51,639 nucleotides of DNA. It comes from Lysobacterales bacterium. GTDB taxonomy: Bacteria > Pseudomonadota > Gammaproteobacteria > Xanthomonadales > Rhodanobacteraceae. Below, piece after piece: positions 30,383-39,846 of the stretch. Position numbers and translations under genes: made by a program. The notes under the pieces are model-generated. The model ran no database searches, had not been told where the DNA came from, and worked only from the letters and a program-made list of their open reading frames with translations. The stretch spans positions 1 through 51,639 of the forward strand of contig JAFKMZ010000021.1 in NCBI GenBank assembly GCA_017305055.1. Reading direction: 5' to 3'. Position 1 is the stretch's first letter; every line of letters starts with the position of its first letter.

Positions 30383-32191
30383 TCAGCGCCCACGCAGGAA
30401 CAGCTTGTCCAGCTCGCCCATGTCGAGCTGGACCCAGGTCGGCCGTCCATGATTGCACTGATTGGAGCGCTCGGTGGCTTCCATCTCGCGCAGCAAGGCG
30501 TTCATCTCCTGGAGGCCCAGGCGCCTACCGGCGCGGACTGAACCATGGCAGGCCATGGTGGCCAGCAACTCGTTCTGCATCTCCTGCAGACGGCGCGAAC
30601 TGCCGTGCCGGGCCAGTTCGGCCAGCACGTCGCGGCACAGCAGGCTGACGTCCGCCTGCTCGAGCAGCGCCGGCACGCGGCGCACGAGCACGGTTTCCGG
30701 ACCGCCGCGCGACAACTCCAGGCCCCACTCCGCCAGTGCCTCGGCAAACTCCTCGGCAGCCGCCGCCTCGCGCGCGCTGACCGCCACCGATACCGGCACC
30801 AGCAGCAGCTGCGAGCGCAGCGTGTTGTCCGCGTGTCCGGCTTTCATGCGCTCGTAGGTGATGCGCTCGTGCGCGGCGTGCATGTCCACCAGCACCAGGC
30901 CGTGCGCATTTTCCGCCAGCACGAACACGCCCTTGAGCTGCGCCAGCGCAAAGCCGAGCGGTGGAATCTCCGCGTCCTCCTCCGTGACGCCCTCCGGCAT
31001 TCGCGCGGCCGAGGCCACCGGGCCGAGCAAGGCGGCATAGTCTGCCAGCGGCGCATCGCGCACACCGAAACCGAGACCGCCCTGCGCGTAACGTGCAAAC
31101 GCCGGCGCACTCGCCGGCCGCGGACTGGCGCCGGTCGATGCCGCAGCCGGTTCGCGCGGCGGCCACGCTGCCGACGACAGCGGATGTCCGGCGCTGGTCT
31201 GCGCCAGCACCTCGTGCAGGGTGCGGAAGAGGAAGTCGTGCACCAGGCGCTGTTCACGGAAGCGCACCTCGTGCTTGGCCGGATGCACGTTGACGTCGAC
31301 CAGGGCCGGATCCATCTGCAGGTACAACACGAACACCGGATGCCGGCCATTGAACAGCACGTCGGCATACGCCTGGCGCACGGCATGGGCAACACTGCGG
31401 TCGCGCACCAGCCGTCCGTTGACGTAGAAGTACTGCGCATCGGCCTGCGCGCGGGACGCCGTCGGCAGGCCGACCCAACCGGACAGTTGCAGGCCGGCGG
31501 CGGCATGCTCGATGCGCAGGCTCTGCGCCGGGAAGTCCTCGCCCAGCACCCCGGCCACGCGCTGCAGCGCGGCCTGCTCGCTGGCCGCGGCCTTCCAGGT
31601 GCGCACCGGCTTGCCATTGTGGCTGAGGCGGAACTCCACGCCGTCGCGGGCCAGCGCCAGCGACTTCACCAGGTCGTCGATATGGGCAAACTCGGTGCGC
31701 TCGGCGCGCAGGAACTTGCGCCGCGCCGGGACGTTGTAGAACAGGTCGCGTACCTCGACGCTGGTGCCCGGCGGATGCTGGGCCGGGCCGGCAGCGCGCA
31801 TCTGGCCACCATCCACTTCGAGTCGGAAGGCGGCATCCGCGCCGCGCAGGCGCGAGGTCATGGCAAAACGCGACACCGAGGCCACCGAGGCCAGGGCTTC
31901 GCCGCGGAAGCCCATGCTGGCCACGTGCTCGAGGTCGTCGAAGCTGCCGATCTTGCTGGTGGCATGCGAGGCCACGGCGAGCGCCAGCTCGTCGCCGGCA
32001 ATGCCGCCGCCGTCGTCGCGCACGCGGATCAGGCGGCTGCCGCCCAGCTCGATGTCCACCTCGATGTGCGTGGCACCGGCGTCCAGGCTGTTCTCCATCA
32101 GCTCCTTGACCACGGACGAGGGCCGCTCGATCACCTCGCCGGCGGCGATCTGGTTGATCAGGTCAGGGGGCAGGACGCGGATGCTTGGCAC
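30383..32191 (-). CDS. mutL: DNA mismatch repair protein MutL, with endonuclease-type motifs
   Basis: This 602-aa GHKL ATPase acts as the mismatch repair link between MutS and downstream cutting. The ATP-binding motifs are [18 protein letters not shown] and SHATSKI in the first 90 residues. The C-terminal domain carries [12 protein letters not shown] (436-447), ACHGSVRAG near 547-555 and CNHGRPT near 579-585. These match the endonuclease motif set of MutL from bacteria without MutH, except that the usual Gln in DQHA is Met. Start is GTG 32191. The gene follows the amidase on the minus strand, with 187 bp between holding a repeat remnant. Confidence 0.96.
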   Translation of the reverse strand: MPSIRVLPPDLINQIAAGEVIERPSSVVKELMENSLDAGATHIEVDIELGGSRLIRVRDDGGGIAGDELALAVASHATSKIGSFDDLEHVASMGFRGEALASVASVSRFAMTSRLRGADAAFRLEVDGGQMRAAGPAQHPPGTSVEVRDLFYNVPARRKFLRAERTEFAHIDDLVKSLALARDGVEFRLSHNGKPVRTWKAAASEQAALQRVAGVLGEDFPAQSLRIEHAAAGLQLSGWVGLPTASRAQADAQYFYVNGRLVRDRSVAHAVRQAYADVLFNGRHPVFVLYLQMDPALVDVNVHPAKHEVRFREQRLVHDFLFRTLHEVLAQTSAGHPLSSAAWPPREPAAASTGASPRPASAPAFARYAQGGLGFGVRDAPLADYAALLGPVASAARMPEGVTEEDAEIPPLGFALAQLKGVFVLAENAHGLVLVDMHAAHERITYERMKAGHADNTLRSQLLLVPVSVAVSAREAAAAEEFAEALAEWGLELSRGGPETVLVRRVPALLEQADVSLLCRDVLAELARHGSSRRLQEMQNELLATMACHGSVRAGRRLGLQEMNALLREMEATERSNQCNHGRPTWVQLDMGELDKLFLRGR

Positions 32192-32310
32192 CGGCCAAGC
32201 TTAAGCGAATCGCCCGGCAAATGGCGAACGTCGGCGCAGCCGACGGCTGCGGGCAGGCGGCGGATGCGCTGAATCATCCAGGCGGGTTTGGTCGACGGAT
32301 CAGGGCGCAA

Positions 32311-32371
32311 TCAGTGGATGACCAGGCGTTCGTCTGTCGAAGAGCCCTTCCCGTCTGCGCGGGAATGACCG
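32311..32371. repeat. Partial palindromic element between mutL and the amidase (copy 2)
   Basis: CAGTGGATGACCAGG and the terminal TGCGCGGGAATGACC line up with the right half of the hsdS element (shared TGGATGACCAG, GAA-AGC, TCCCG, GCGGGAATGACC). The left half is not clearly present. It sits 8 bp beyond the amidase stop. The rest of the 187-bp gap has only overlapping short palindromes (GTCGGC-GCA-GCCGAC at 32230-32244). Confidence 0.65.
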
Positions 32372-32378
32372 GCGCACC

Positions 32379-33842
32379 CTAGGAGGCGGGAATGGTGAGC
32401 ACCGTGCCGGCGCGCAGCACGTCGCCGCGCAGCTGGTTGGCGCTGCGCAGCGTACCGACGCTGACGCCGTACTGGCGGGCGATGCTACCCAGGCTCTCGC
32501 CGCGCCCGACGCGATGCCGCTCGGGCACCACGGTGGTTGCGGGGCGCGCCGCTGCCTTGCCGTTGGCAGGCGACGTGGCCCGCGCGATCCGTCCACCGTC
32601 GGCCGCTGCCGCCTGCGCCGCGAACCAGGTGCCAGGCGGCGGGGTCGACTCGAAGTAGTCCTTGACGCCGCCCATCACCGCAGCGGCCAGGGCCTGCTGG
32701 TGCTTCGGGTCACGCAACTTGCGCTCTTCCAGCGGATTGCTGATGAACGCGGTCTCGACCAGGATGGAGGGCACGTCCGGCGAGCGCAGCACGACGAAGT
32801 TGGCGCGCTCGACGTAGCCACGATGCGTCGGCCCGAGCTGGGCCAGCGCCTTGAGCACCTTGGCCGCCACTGCATCGCTGGCCTGCATGGCATAACCTTG
32901 CTGCAGGTCGAGCAGGACCTTGGCCAGGCTGTCGTCCTTGTCGTCCAGGGACACGCCGCCGATCAGGTCCGCGCGGTTCTGTCCGTCGGCCAGCCAGCGC
33001 GCGGCGGCGTTGGTCTTGCCGCGCGGCGACAGCACCCACACCGAAGAGCCCTTGGCGTCACTGCTGGTGAAGGAGTCGGCGTGGATCGAGACGAAGAGGT
33101 CGGCACTGCTGTCGCGCGCGATCTCGTAGCGACGCTTGAGCGGGATGAAGTAGTCGCCGGTGCGCGTCAGGATCGCCTGCATGCCCGGCTGGCGGTTGAT
33201 CTGCGCCGCCAGGTCGCGGGCCACGTCCAGGGTGATGTTCTTTTCCCGGGCACCATCCGGGCCAATGGCCCCGGTGTCCTTGCCACCGTGCCCGGCGTCG
33301 ATGGCGACCACCACCTTGCGTTGCCCACCGAGCATGGCCGCCGCCTGCTGCGAGGCCACCATCTGGCTGCGCGGGTGCGCAGGATCGAGGCTTTCCGGAG
33401 GATCCGCCTTGGCCAGTTGCGGCGCCGCGGTCGTGCTGGCGGCATCCGGATACAGGTCGACCACCAGGCGGTAGTCGCTGCCAGCCCCGGTCGGCTTGAG
33501 CACGAAACTCTTTACGCTGCTGGAGGGGTCGACCGCCGCGGTCAGTTGCAGGCGCTGGCCGCTGCGCACGCTGGCGACACCACGGTACAGGCCTTGTGCC
33601 GCCGGCATGGCAAACCCGTCGACCAGGCGGCTGCTGCCCAAATCCAGGGTCAGCCGGCCATCGGCCTGGCTGAGCTGGTAATCCATCGGCCCGTTGGCCA
33701 CCAGCACCAGACGGGTATGCGAGGCATCCGCCCACACCCGCGCGTCCGTGATCTCCGCCGCGCGCGCCAGCACCGGCGACGCGAGCGCAAGAATCGCTGC
33801 CAGCACAAGCGACGTGCCGCGGATGTCCAGGTGGCTCCTCAT
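32379..33842 (-). CDS. N-acetylmuramoyl-L-alanine amidase with AMIN and LysM domains
   Basis: This periplasmic cell-wall amidase of 487 aa resembles AmiB/AmiC and should cleave septal peptidoglycan at division. The signal peptide is at 1-28 (ends LARA). An AMIN targeting domain spans about 30-135. The Amidase_3 domain (about 175-395) has zinc ligands His185 in DAGHGGKD, Glu200 and His254 in SIHADSF, with the catalytic VETAFISN later. A LysM peptidoglycan-binding repeat lies at the C-terminus (HRVGRGESLGSIARQYG...). The order nnr, tsaE, amidase, mutL is the conserved gammaproteobacterial cluster where amiB sits. No strong ribosome site is seen at ATG 33842. Confidence 0.95.
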   Translation of the reverse strand: MRSHLDIRGTSLVLAAILALASPVLARAAEITDARVWADASHTRLVLVANGPMDYQLSQADGRLTLDLGSSRLVDGFAMPAAQGLYRGVASVRSGQRLQLTAAVDPSSSVKSFVLKPTGAGSDYRLVVDLYPDAASTTAAPQLAKADPPESLDPAHPRSQMVASQQAAAMLGGQRKVVVAIDAGHGGKDTGAIGPDGAREKNITLDVARDLAAQINRQPGMQAILTRTGDYFIPLKRRYEIARDSSADLFVSIHADSFTSSDAKGSSVWVLSPRGKTNAAARWLADGQNRADLIGGVSLDDKDDSLAKVLLDLQQGYAMQASDAVAAKVLKALAQLGPTHRGYVERANFVVLRSPDVPSILVETAFISNPLEERKLRDPKHQQALAAAVMGGVKDYFESTPPPGTWFAAQAAAADGGRIARATSPANGKAAARPATTVVPERHRVGRGESLGSIARQYGVSVGTLRSANQLRGDVLRAGTVLTIPAS

Positions 33843-34013
33843 GCGCGCATTGAAACGCAGCCATTGGCCAATTGCAAGAATCTTTCCCTTGCATATCCGT
33901 GGCCTGCAAGGTATTCGTCAGGTCAACATCAAGATGTCGGATCCGGGGCGTTGCCGCAGCCAGCGCCTGCCATGCGCTGTATCGGCATGGGATTACGCTT
34001 GAAAAACCGCAAC

Positions 34014-34508
34014 TTAGGCCTGCAACGCCGCACCTTGCAGACGGCCCAGGAGGTGGCGACCGCGGGCACTGTGGGCCTGCAGCAAGGCCTGGCGACCCTC
34101 ACCGGCGTAATCCAGGTGCAGCGCCAGGTCGGCTGCCGGCAACGCGCCCAGGCCACGCTCGGCCCACTCCACCAGGATGACCGCGGCCGGATCCTCCAGC
34201 GCATCCAGGCCCAGCCATTCCAACTCGCCCGGGTCGCCGATACGGTACAGGTCGAGGTGCCACGCGGGCGTGTCGGCCGCGGTGCGGTAGCTTTCGAGCA
34301 GGGTATAGGTCGGGCTCTTGATGCGCTCGCCGACCCCGAGCGCGGTGAGCAAGGCCCGCGCGAAACTGGTCTTGCCGGCACCCAACGGTCCGTACAGGTA
34401 CAGCACCAGGCCGCCATCCAGGGCCAGGGCCACGCTCTCGCCCAGGGCCGCGGTGGCCATCTCGTCGGGGAGGGTCCAGCTTTGCCCGGTCGACTCGTCA
34501 GTGCACAT
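34014..34508 (-). CDS. tsaE: tRNA threonylcarbamoyladenosine biosynthesis ATPase TsaE
   Basis: This 164-aa protein has Walker A GPLGAGKTSFAR at 40-51, SPTYTLLESY, HLDLYR and LVEWAERG, the TsaE set. It powers the TsaBD complex that makes t6A37 in tRNAs reading ANN codons. Start ATG 34508 overlaps the nnr stop by 11 nt. The next gene, the amidase, starts after 171 bp, in which no confident promoter was found. Confidence 0.96.
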   Translation of the reverse strand: MCTDESTGQSWTLPDEMATAALGESVALALDGGLVLYLYGPLGAGKTSFARALLTALGVGERIKSPTYTLLESYRTAADTPAWHLDLYRIGDPGELEWLGLDALEDPAAVILVEWAERGLGALPAADLALHLDYAGEGRQALLQAHSARGRHLLGRLQGAALQA

Positions 34509-36000
34509 GGGTTTCCCTGCCTCCCGTGACGGCATTGCCCAGGCGGCGCAACGGTTGCAGCAGGTCCGTGGGCAGCAGGCCGCGTTCGCCGTCGCGTGCG
34601 GCCAGGTCTCCGGCGCGCGCATGCAGGCCGACGCCGAGGCACGCCGCCGCCCATGGCACACAACCCTGCGCCAGCAGCGCCGCCACGATGCCGGTGAGCA
34701 AATCCCCCATGCCGCCGGTCGCCATGCCGGGGTTGCCCCACGGGCAGACTGCCACGCGGCCACTGGCATCCGCCACCAGGCTGCCGGCGCCCTTGAGCAC
34801 CACGACCGCCGCGTAGCGCCGCGCCAGCTCGCGTACCGCCGCATAGCGATCGGCCTCCACCTCGGCGACTCCGGTGCCGAGCAGGCGCGCGGCCTCGCCC
34901 GGATGCGGCGTCAGCACCACCGGTGCCGCAAAACGACGCGGCGACGACGCCAGGAGATTCAGGCCGTCGGCATCGACCACCAGCGGCTTGGCAGTATCGA
35001 TCGCCTCCATCCATAGGGCCTGGCTCCATTCGCCATGACCCAGGCCCGGCCCAAGCGCGAGCACGCTGGCGCGCTCGAGCAGTGGCGGCAAGTCGGCGAT
35101 GCCGGCCACGGCATGCGACATCAGTTCCGGATGCACCAGGTTCAACATGGCCGCGTGCGCTGGCGCGGTGGCCAGGCTGACCAGCCCTGCCCCGGCGCGC
35201 AAGGCGCCCAGGCCGGCAAGCTGGGCCGCGCCGCCCATGCCCGCCGCCCCACCGATCACCAGCACGTGGCCGTTGCCGCCCTTGTTGGCGTAACGCGCGC
35301 GCGGTGGCAGGCAGGCGGCACGCAACGTGCGCGCATCGGCAGGCGTGGCGCTGGCCAGGATCGGCGGCACGTCCAGGGTCGCCAGCTCGAGTTGGCCCAC
35401 GCAGTCGGCGGCGTGACTGGTGTGCATGCCGCGCTTGTGCGCAATGAAGGTCACGGTCAGGTCGGCACGGACTGCATCGCCGGGAACATGGCCGGTGTCG
35501 GCATCGAGGCCGGAGGGGACATCCAGCGCCAGCACCGGGGCGGTACTCGCGTTCATGAACCCGACGACTTCTGCCGCCGGTCCCTGCAGCGCACGATCGA
35601 GGCCGATGCCGTACAGGGCATCGACCAGCACATCGGCCTCGGGCATGACCTGGCCCGGCTGCCACGCCACGATGGCGCCGCCCATTTGCGTCCATGCCTC
35701 GCGCGCCAGTGCGGCATCGCCGCGCGCGTGGGCGGCCAGCGCGACGACGTGCACCTGCAGGCCACGCTCGCGCGCCAGCGCGGCAAGCATGAAACCATCG
35801 CCACCGTTGTTGCCGGGGCCACAGAAAACCGTCAGCCGATGCGCCTGTGGCCAGCGCCTGCACAAACTGGCCAGGGCCGCCGCGCCGGCCCGTTGCATCA
35901 ACGCGAAGCTGGGTCGCCCCGAAGCCGCAACCGCCTCGCGCTCGAGCGCGCGTACCTGGGCGACGGTGTACAGCTCGATGGGTTCGACGACGGACGGCAT
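34498..36000 (-). CDS. nnr: Bifunctional NAD(P)HX epimerase/dehydratase
   Basis: This metabolite repair enzyme of 500 aa converts hydrated NADH and NADPH back to the native cofactors. The N-terminal epimerase domain (about 1-215) has CGPGNNGGDGF at 60-70. The C-terminal ADP/ATP-dependent dehydratase (about 225-490) has the GGMGDLLTG loop at 429-437 with catalytic Asp433. Start ATG 36000 is only 6 bp downstream of a perfect TATAAT on the minus strand, so the mRNA may be leaderless. It is first in the run nnr-tsaE-amidase-mutL, with queG divergent. Confidence 0.96.
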   Translation of the reverse strand: MPSVVEPIELYTVAQVRALEREAVAASGRPSFALMQRAGAAALASLCRRWPQAHRLTVFCGPGNNGGDGFMLAALARERGLQVHVVALAAHARGDAALAREAWTQMGGAIVAWQPGQVMPEADVLVDALYGIGLDRALQGPAAEVVGFMNASTAPVLALDVPSGLDADTGHVPGDAVRADLTVTFIAHKRGMHTSHAADCVGQLELATLDVPPILASATPADARTLRAACLPPRARYANKGGNGHVLVIGGAAGMGGAAQLAGLGALRAGAGLVSLATAPAHAAMLNLVHPELMSHAVAGIADLPPLLERASVLALGPGLGHGEWSQALWMEAIDTAKPLVVDADGLNLLASSPRRFAAPVVLTPHPGEAARLLGTGVAEVEADRYAAVRELARRYAAVVVLKGAGSLVADASGRVAVCPWGNPGMATGGMGDLLTGIVAALLAQGCVPWAAACLGVGLHARAGDLAARDGERGLLPTDLLQPLRRLGNAVTGGRETHVH

Positions 36001-36006
36001 GCACGG

Positions 36007-36012
36007 ATTATA
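36007..36012 (-). promoter_or_regulatory. -10 element of nnr, giving a probable leaderless mRNA
   Basis: TATAAT on the minus strand ends 6 bp before the nnr ATG, which would place the transcription start on or next to the start codon. The -35 region (TCTAGC) is poor. Confidence 0.6.
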
Positions 36013-36031
36013 GGCTGGGGGTGGCGACCGC

Positions 36032-36037
36032 TAGAAT
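36032..36037 (+). promoter_or_regulatory. -10 element of queG, giving a probable leaderless mRNA
   Basis: TAGAAT ends 6 bp before the queG ATG at 36044. There is no ribosome site between them, which fits a leaderless transcript. The -35 is not recognisable. Confidence 0.5.
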
Positions 36038-36043
36038 GCGCGC

Positions 36044-37141
36044 ATGTCCAGCGCAGCAGGGAACCACCCCATCGACTATGCCGCGCTCGCCCAAGACATC
36101 AAGCGCTGGGCGCGCGAACTCGGCTTCGACGAGGCGGGCATCGCCGGCATCGCGCTCGACCAGGACGAGCAGCACCTGCAGCGCTGGCTCGACCACGGCT
36201 ATCACGGCGAAATGGAATACATGCAGCGCCATGGCACCAGGCGCACGCGTCCGGCGGAACTGCAGCCCGGCACACAGCGCGTGATCTCGGTGCGCATGGA
36301 CTACCTGGCGCCGCACACGCGCGAAGCCTGGGACACGCTGGACGACGGCGAGGCTGGCTATATCTCGCGCTACGCCCTCGGCCGCGACTACCACAAACTG
36401 ATGCGCGGCCGGCTGCAGAAGCTGGCCACGCGCATCCACGAGGTGGTCGGCGATTTCGGCTACCGCGCCTTCGTCGACTCGGCGCCGGTGATGGAGAAGG
36501 CCCTGGCGCGCAATGCCGGGCTGGGCTGGGTCGGCAAGCACACCATCCTGCTGAACCGGCGCGCGGGCTCGTATTTCTTCCTCGGCGAGCTGTACACCGA
36601 CCTGCCGCTGCCGGTGGATGCGGAGGAGACTGACCACTGCGGCAGCTGCACGCGCTGCATCACCGCCTGCCCCACCGGCGCGATCGTCGGGCCGTACCAG
36701 CTCAATGCCCAGCGCTGCATCTCCTACCTCACCATCGAGCTCAAGGGCAGCATCCCGGAAGATCTGCGCGCACCGATGGGCAACCGCATCTTCGGCTGCG
36801 ACGACTGCCAGCTGGTGTGTCCGTGGAACAAGTTTGCCCACGTCGCCACCGAGGCCGATTTCGCCCCGCGGCACAGTCTGGACGGGGCCAGGCTGGTGGA
36901 GTTGTTTGCCTGGAGCGAGGAAGAATTCCTCAAGCGCACCGAGGGCATGGCCGTACGCCGTGCCGGCTACGAGGGCTGGCTGCGCAACATCGCGGTGGCC
37001 TTGGGCAATGCGCCGACCTCAGCCGGAGTGTGCGCGGCGCTGCGCTCCCGCGCGGCACATCCCTCGGCTATCGTGCGCGAGCACGTGGCCTGGGCGCTGG
37101 CGCGGCACGGTGAAGCCGTCACGACCGAAGCCTCGCCGTGA
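36044..37141 (+). CDS. queG: Epoxyqueuosine reductase QueG
   Basis: This cobalamin and iron-sulfur enzyme of 365 aa performs the last step to queuosine in tRNA. Two [4Fe-4S] motifs are present: C199-C202-C205-C209 in CGSCTRCITACP, and C252-C255-C259 in CDDCQLVCP with the first cluster's return cysteine. The FVDSAPVMEKALARNAGLGWVGK region (143-165) holds the conserved active-site Asp. A HEAT-like helical tail completes it (RAAHPSAIVREHVAWAL). It diverges from nnr with 43 bp between the start codons. Confidence 0.97.
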   Translation: MSSAAGNHPIDYAALAQDIKRWARELGFDEAGIAGIALDQDEQHLQRWLDHGYHGEMEYMQRHGTRRTRPAELQPGTQRVISVRMDYLAPHTREAWDTLDDGEAGYISRYALGRDYHKLMRGRLQKLATRIHEVVGDFGYRAFVDSAPVMEKALARNAGLGWVGKHTILLNRRAGSYFFLGELYTDLPLPVDAEETDHCGSCTRCITACPTGAIVGPYQLNAQRCISYLTIELKGSIPEDLRAPMGNRIFGCDDCQLVCPWNKFAHVATEADFAPRHSLDGARLVELFAWSEEEFLKRTEGMAVRRAGYEGWLRNIAVALGNAPTSAGVCAALRSRAAHPSAIVREHVAWALARHGEAVTTEASP

Positions 37142-37157
37142 ATCGGCGTCTGCAGCC

Positions 37158-37544
37158 TCAGACCGCGGCCATCTGCATCGGGATGGTGTGGTTGGTGCGC
37201 TTGATCCGGTTGGCGCCATCCACGTACACGCAGGTGGGCTGGAACTGCTCCAGCTCGGCCTCGCCCAGTTGGGCAAACGCGGCAATGATGATGACGTCGC
37301 CAACCTGCGCACTGCGCGCCGCGCTGCCATTGACCGAGATGATGCCCGAGCCTTCCTGGGCGCGCAGCGCATAGGTCACGAAGCGTTGCCCGGTGTTGAC
37401 GTTCCAGGCATGGATCTGCTCGTACTCGCGGATGCCGGACGCCTTCAGCAGCAGCCCATCGATCGCGATCGAACCTTCGTAGTGCAGCTCGGCCTGGGTC
37501 ACGGTGACCCGGTGCAGCTTGGCCTTGAGCATGGTGAGATGCAT
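37158..37544 (-). CDS. panD: Aspartate 1-decarboxylase
   Basis: This 128-aa proenzyme makes beta-alanine from aspartate for pantothenate. Self-cleavage should occur at Gly24-Ser25 in HYEGSIAI, giving the pyruvoyl group; this position is the same as in E. coli and supports the start ATG 37544 (AGGA upstream). [28 protein letters not shown] is the family core. It is last in the pcnB-folK-panB-panC-panD run, converging on queG. Confidence 0.97.
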   Translation of the reverse strand: MHLTMLKAKLHRVTVTQAELHYEGSIAIDGLLLKASGIREYEQIHAWNVNTGQRFVTYALRAQEGSGIISVNGSAARSAQVGDVIIIAAFAQLGEAELEQFQPTCVYVDGANRIKRTNHTIPMQMAAV

Positions 37545-37629
37545 GCGACGATTCCTGCGGGACGCCTTGTCGGGGCCACCATTATCGGGTCGCTCGCGCT
37601 GCACTGCAACACGAGGACTGACGACCGGA

Positions 37630-38475
37630 TCAGCCCAGCGTCAGGTTGTCGATCAGCCTGGTCTGGCCCAGGTGCGCGGCAATCAACGCCACCAGCCCGT
37701 CGCGCTCGGAAGCCTCCGGTACGCCGAGATCGCTGGCCCGCCGGACCACGGCGTAGTCAGGCACCAGGCCCGCGCGCCGCAGCCGTGTCGTGGCTGCACG
37801 CTCCACCACCGACGGCGCATGCCCCGCGGCCAGCCAGTCGCGCATCTGCAGCAAGGTCTCGTGCACGACCGGCGCGCGCGCACGCTCGGTGGCAGATAGG
37901 TATTGATTGCGCGAACTCAGCGCCAGACCATCGTCGGCGCGACAGATCGGCGCGGCCATGATCTGCACCGGCAGGCACAGGTCGCGCACCAGGTACTCGA
38001 CCACCTTCAGCTGCTGGTAGTCCTTCTGCCCGAACACCGCCAGGTCCGGGTGCACCATGTGCAGCAACTTGCACACCACGGTCGCTACGCCGTCGAAGTG
38101 CCCCGGGCGGAATTCCCCCTCCAACACGCTGGTCAGGTCCGGCACATGGACGACCGCGGTGTGGTCGGCGCCGTGCGGATACATGGTGGCGACCTCTGGG
38201 GCAAACAGCAGGTCGCAACCGACACCGGACAACAACGCCTGGTCGGCCGGCAGGCTGCGCGGATAGCGCGAGAAATCCTCGCTGGGGCCGAATTGCGTCG
38301 GATTGACGAAAACGCTGACCACCACGTGATCCGCGCGCGCCAGCGCCAGCCGCACCAGCGACTCATGGCCCTGGTGCAAGTTGCCCATGGTCGGCACGAA
38401 GCCCACGGTTTCGCCACGGCCACGCCATGCGCGTACCTGGGCGCGCAGCGGGGCGACATCGTGGACGGTCTGCAC
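37630..38475 (-). CDS. panC: Pantothenate synthetase
   Basis: This 281-aa enzyme joins pantoate and beta-alanine using ATP. It has [15 protein letters not shown] with the HXGH nucleotide motif, [26 protein letters not shown] and [10 protein letters not shown], all standard. The start is GTG 38475 with AAGG upstream. It lies 15 bp after panB and 85 bp before panD in the same operon. Confidence 0.97.
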   Translation of the reverse strand: MQTVHDVAPLRAQVRAWRGRGETVGFVPTMGNLHQGHESLVRLALARADHVVVSVFVNPTQFGPSEDFSRYPRSLPADQALLSGVGCDLLFAPEVATMYPHGADHTAVVHVPDLTSVLEGEFRPGHFDGVATVVCKLLHMVHPDLAVFGQKDYQQLKVVEYLVRDLCLPVQIMAAPICRADDGLALSSRNQYLSATERARAPVVHETLLQMRDWLAAGHAPSVVERAATTRLRRAGLVPDYAVVRRASDLGVPEASERDGLVALIAAHLGQTRLIDNLTLG

Positions 38476-38490
38476 GGGCTTACCTTGCGC

Positions 38491-39321
38491 TCAGTCGAAA
38501 CAGTGCTCTGGCGTCGGAAACGCGCCGCTGCGCACATCGCTTGCATAGGCGGCAATGGCCGCCGCCACCGACCCATTCCCGGCCAGGAAGTCCTTGCTGA
38601 ACTTCGGCCGCTTGCCCGGCGTGATGCCGAGCAGGTCATACACTACCAGCACCTGGCCATCGCAATCCGGCCCGGCACCGATGCCGATGACCGGGATCAC
38701 CAGTGACGCGGCCAGACGCTTGCCGAGTGCGCGCGGCACGCCTTCCAGCACCAGCAGGGAGGCCCCGGCCGCCTGCACGGCCAGACCTTGGGCCAGGATG
38801 TGCTCTGCCGCCTCGTCCTCGCGGCCCTGGATGCGGAAGCCACCGAACTTGTGCACCGATTGCGGAGTGAGGCCGAGGTGGGCGCAGACCGGAATGGCAT
38901 GCGCCACCAGCGCCCCGATCGCCTCCAGGATGTGTGGTGCGGCGCCCTCGATCTTGACCATGGCCGCTCCCGCCTCGCCGACCAGGCGCGCGCCTGCTTC
39001 CAGCGCGCGGGCGACGTCGCGATCGGCCATGAACGGGACGTCGGCCATCAGCAGCGTGGCCTCCAGGCCGCGCGCCACCGCCGCGGTGTGGTAGACGATG
39101 TCGTTCAGGGTCACCGGCAGAGTGGTGCGCCGGCCTTGGACCACATTGCCCAGCGAATCGCCAACCAGGGCCACATCGACGCCCGCCGCCTCCAGATGGG
39201 TGGCAAAGCTAGCGTCATACGCGGTCAGCATCACGATGCGCTGCCCGGCGGCCTTCATCTCCTGCAACAGCGGAACGGTGACGGGTTTGCGCCTGGGCGC
39301 CTGGTTGGCTTGGACGTACAC
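38491..39321 (-). CDS. panB: 3-methyl-2-oxobutanoate hydroxymethyltransferase
   Basis: This 276-aa enzyme makes ketopantoate from alpha-ketoisovalerate and methylene-THF. MLTAYDASFATHLEAAGVD, VGDSLGNVVQG, MVKIEGA and LLVLEGVPRALG (catalytic Glu) are present. The start chosen is GTG 39321 with GAGG six bases upstream; a TTG or ATG further up (39351) has no such site. It lies 45 bp after folK. Confidence 0.96.
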   Translation of the reverse strand: MYVQANQAPRRKPVTVPLLQEMKAAGQRIVMLTAYDASFATHLEAAGVDVALVGDSLGNVVQGRRTTLPVTLNDIVYHTAAVARGLEATLLMADVPFMADRDVARALEAGARLVGEAGAAMVKIEGAAPHILEAIGALVAHAIPVCAHLGLTPQSVHKFGGFRIQGREDEAAEHILAQGLAVQAAGASLLVLEGVPRALGKRLAASLVIPVIGIGAGPDCDGQVLVVYDLLGITPGKRPKFSKDFLAGNGSVAAAIAAYASDVRSGAFPTPEHCFD

Positions 39322-39366
39322 GACACACCTCTTTGGCTGGCCCGGCGGCATCGCCGGGCGGTGATC

Positions 39367-39846
39367 TCACATGATGCGTTCACATCCGGCGAGATCAAGC
39401 GACGCCAGCTGCTGCGCGACCGTACGCGTCGCCGTCAGCGCCAGCGTGGGGGCGATATCATGCAGCGGCAACAACACGAATGCGCGCTCCAGCATGCGCG
39501 GATGCGGCAGGGTCAGGTGCGCATCATGACACTGCACCCCGTCGACGTGGAGCAGGTCCAGATCCAGCGTGCGCGGACCATTGGCGCGGCTGCGCTCCCG
39601 TCCGGCGCGCCGCTCCAGCTCCAGCAGGCTGTCCAGCAACGCGCGCGGGCCCAATCGCGTATCCAGCGCCACCGCGGCATTGATGAAATCCGGCTGCGCG
39701 GCATAGCCCCAGGGCCGCGTGCGGTACAGGTGCGAGCGCTGCAGCAGCCGTGTGTGCGGCAACCCCGCCAGCGCATCCATTGCCGTCAGTACTTGCTGCA
39801 CCGGGTCATCCATGTTGCTGCCGAGCGCGACGTAGGCGAGGGTCAC
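39367..39846 (-). CDS. folK: HPPK, 6-hydroxymethyl-dihydropterin pyrophosphokinase
   Basis: This 159-aa folate enzyme transfers pyrophosphate from ATP to hydroxymethyl-dihydropterin. VALGSNM at the N-terminus, RPWGYAAQPDFINAAVAL and GPRTLDLDLL are diagnostic. Start GTG 39846 overlaps the pcnB stop as GTGA, so translation is coupled. It precedes panB. Confidence 0.95.
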   Translation of the reverse strand: MTLAYVALGSNMDDPVQQVLTAMDALAGLPHTRLLQRSHLYRTRPWGYAAQPDFINAAVALDTRLGPRALLDSLLELERRAGRERSRANGPRTLDLDLLHVDGVQCHDAHLTLPHPRMLERAFVLLPLHDIAPTLALTATRTVAQQLASLDLAGCERIM

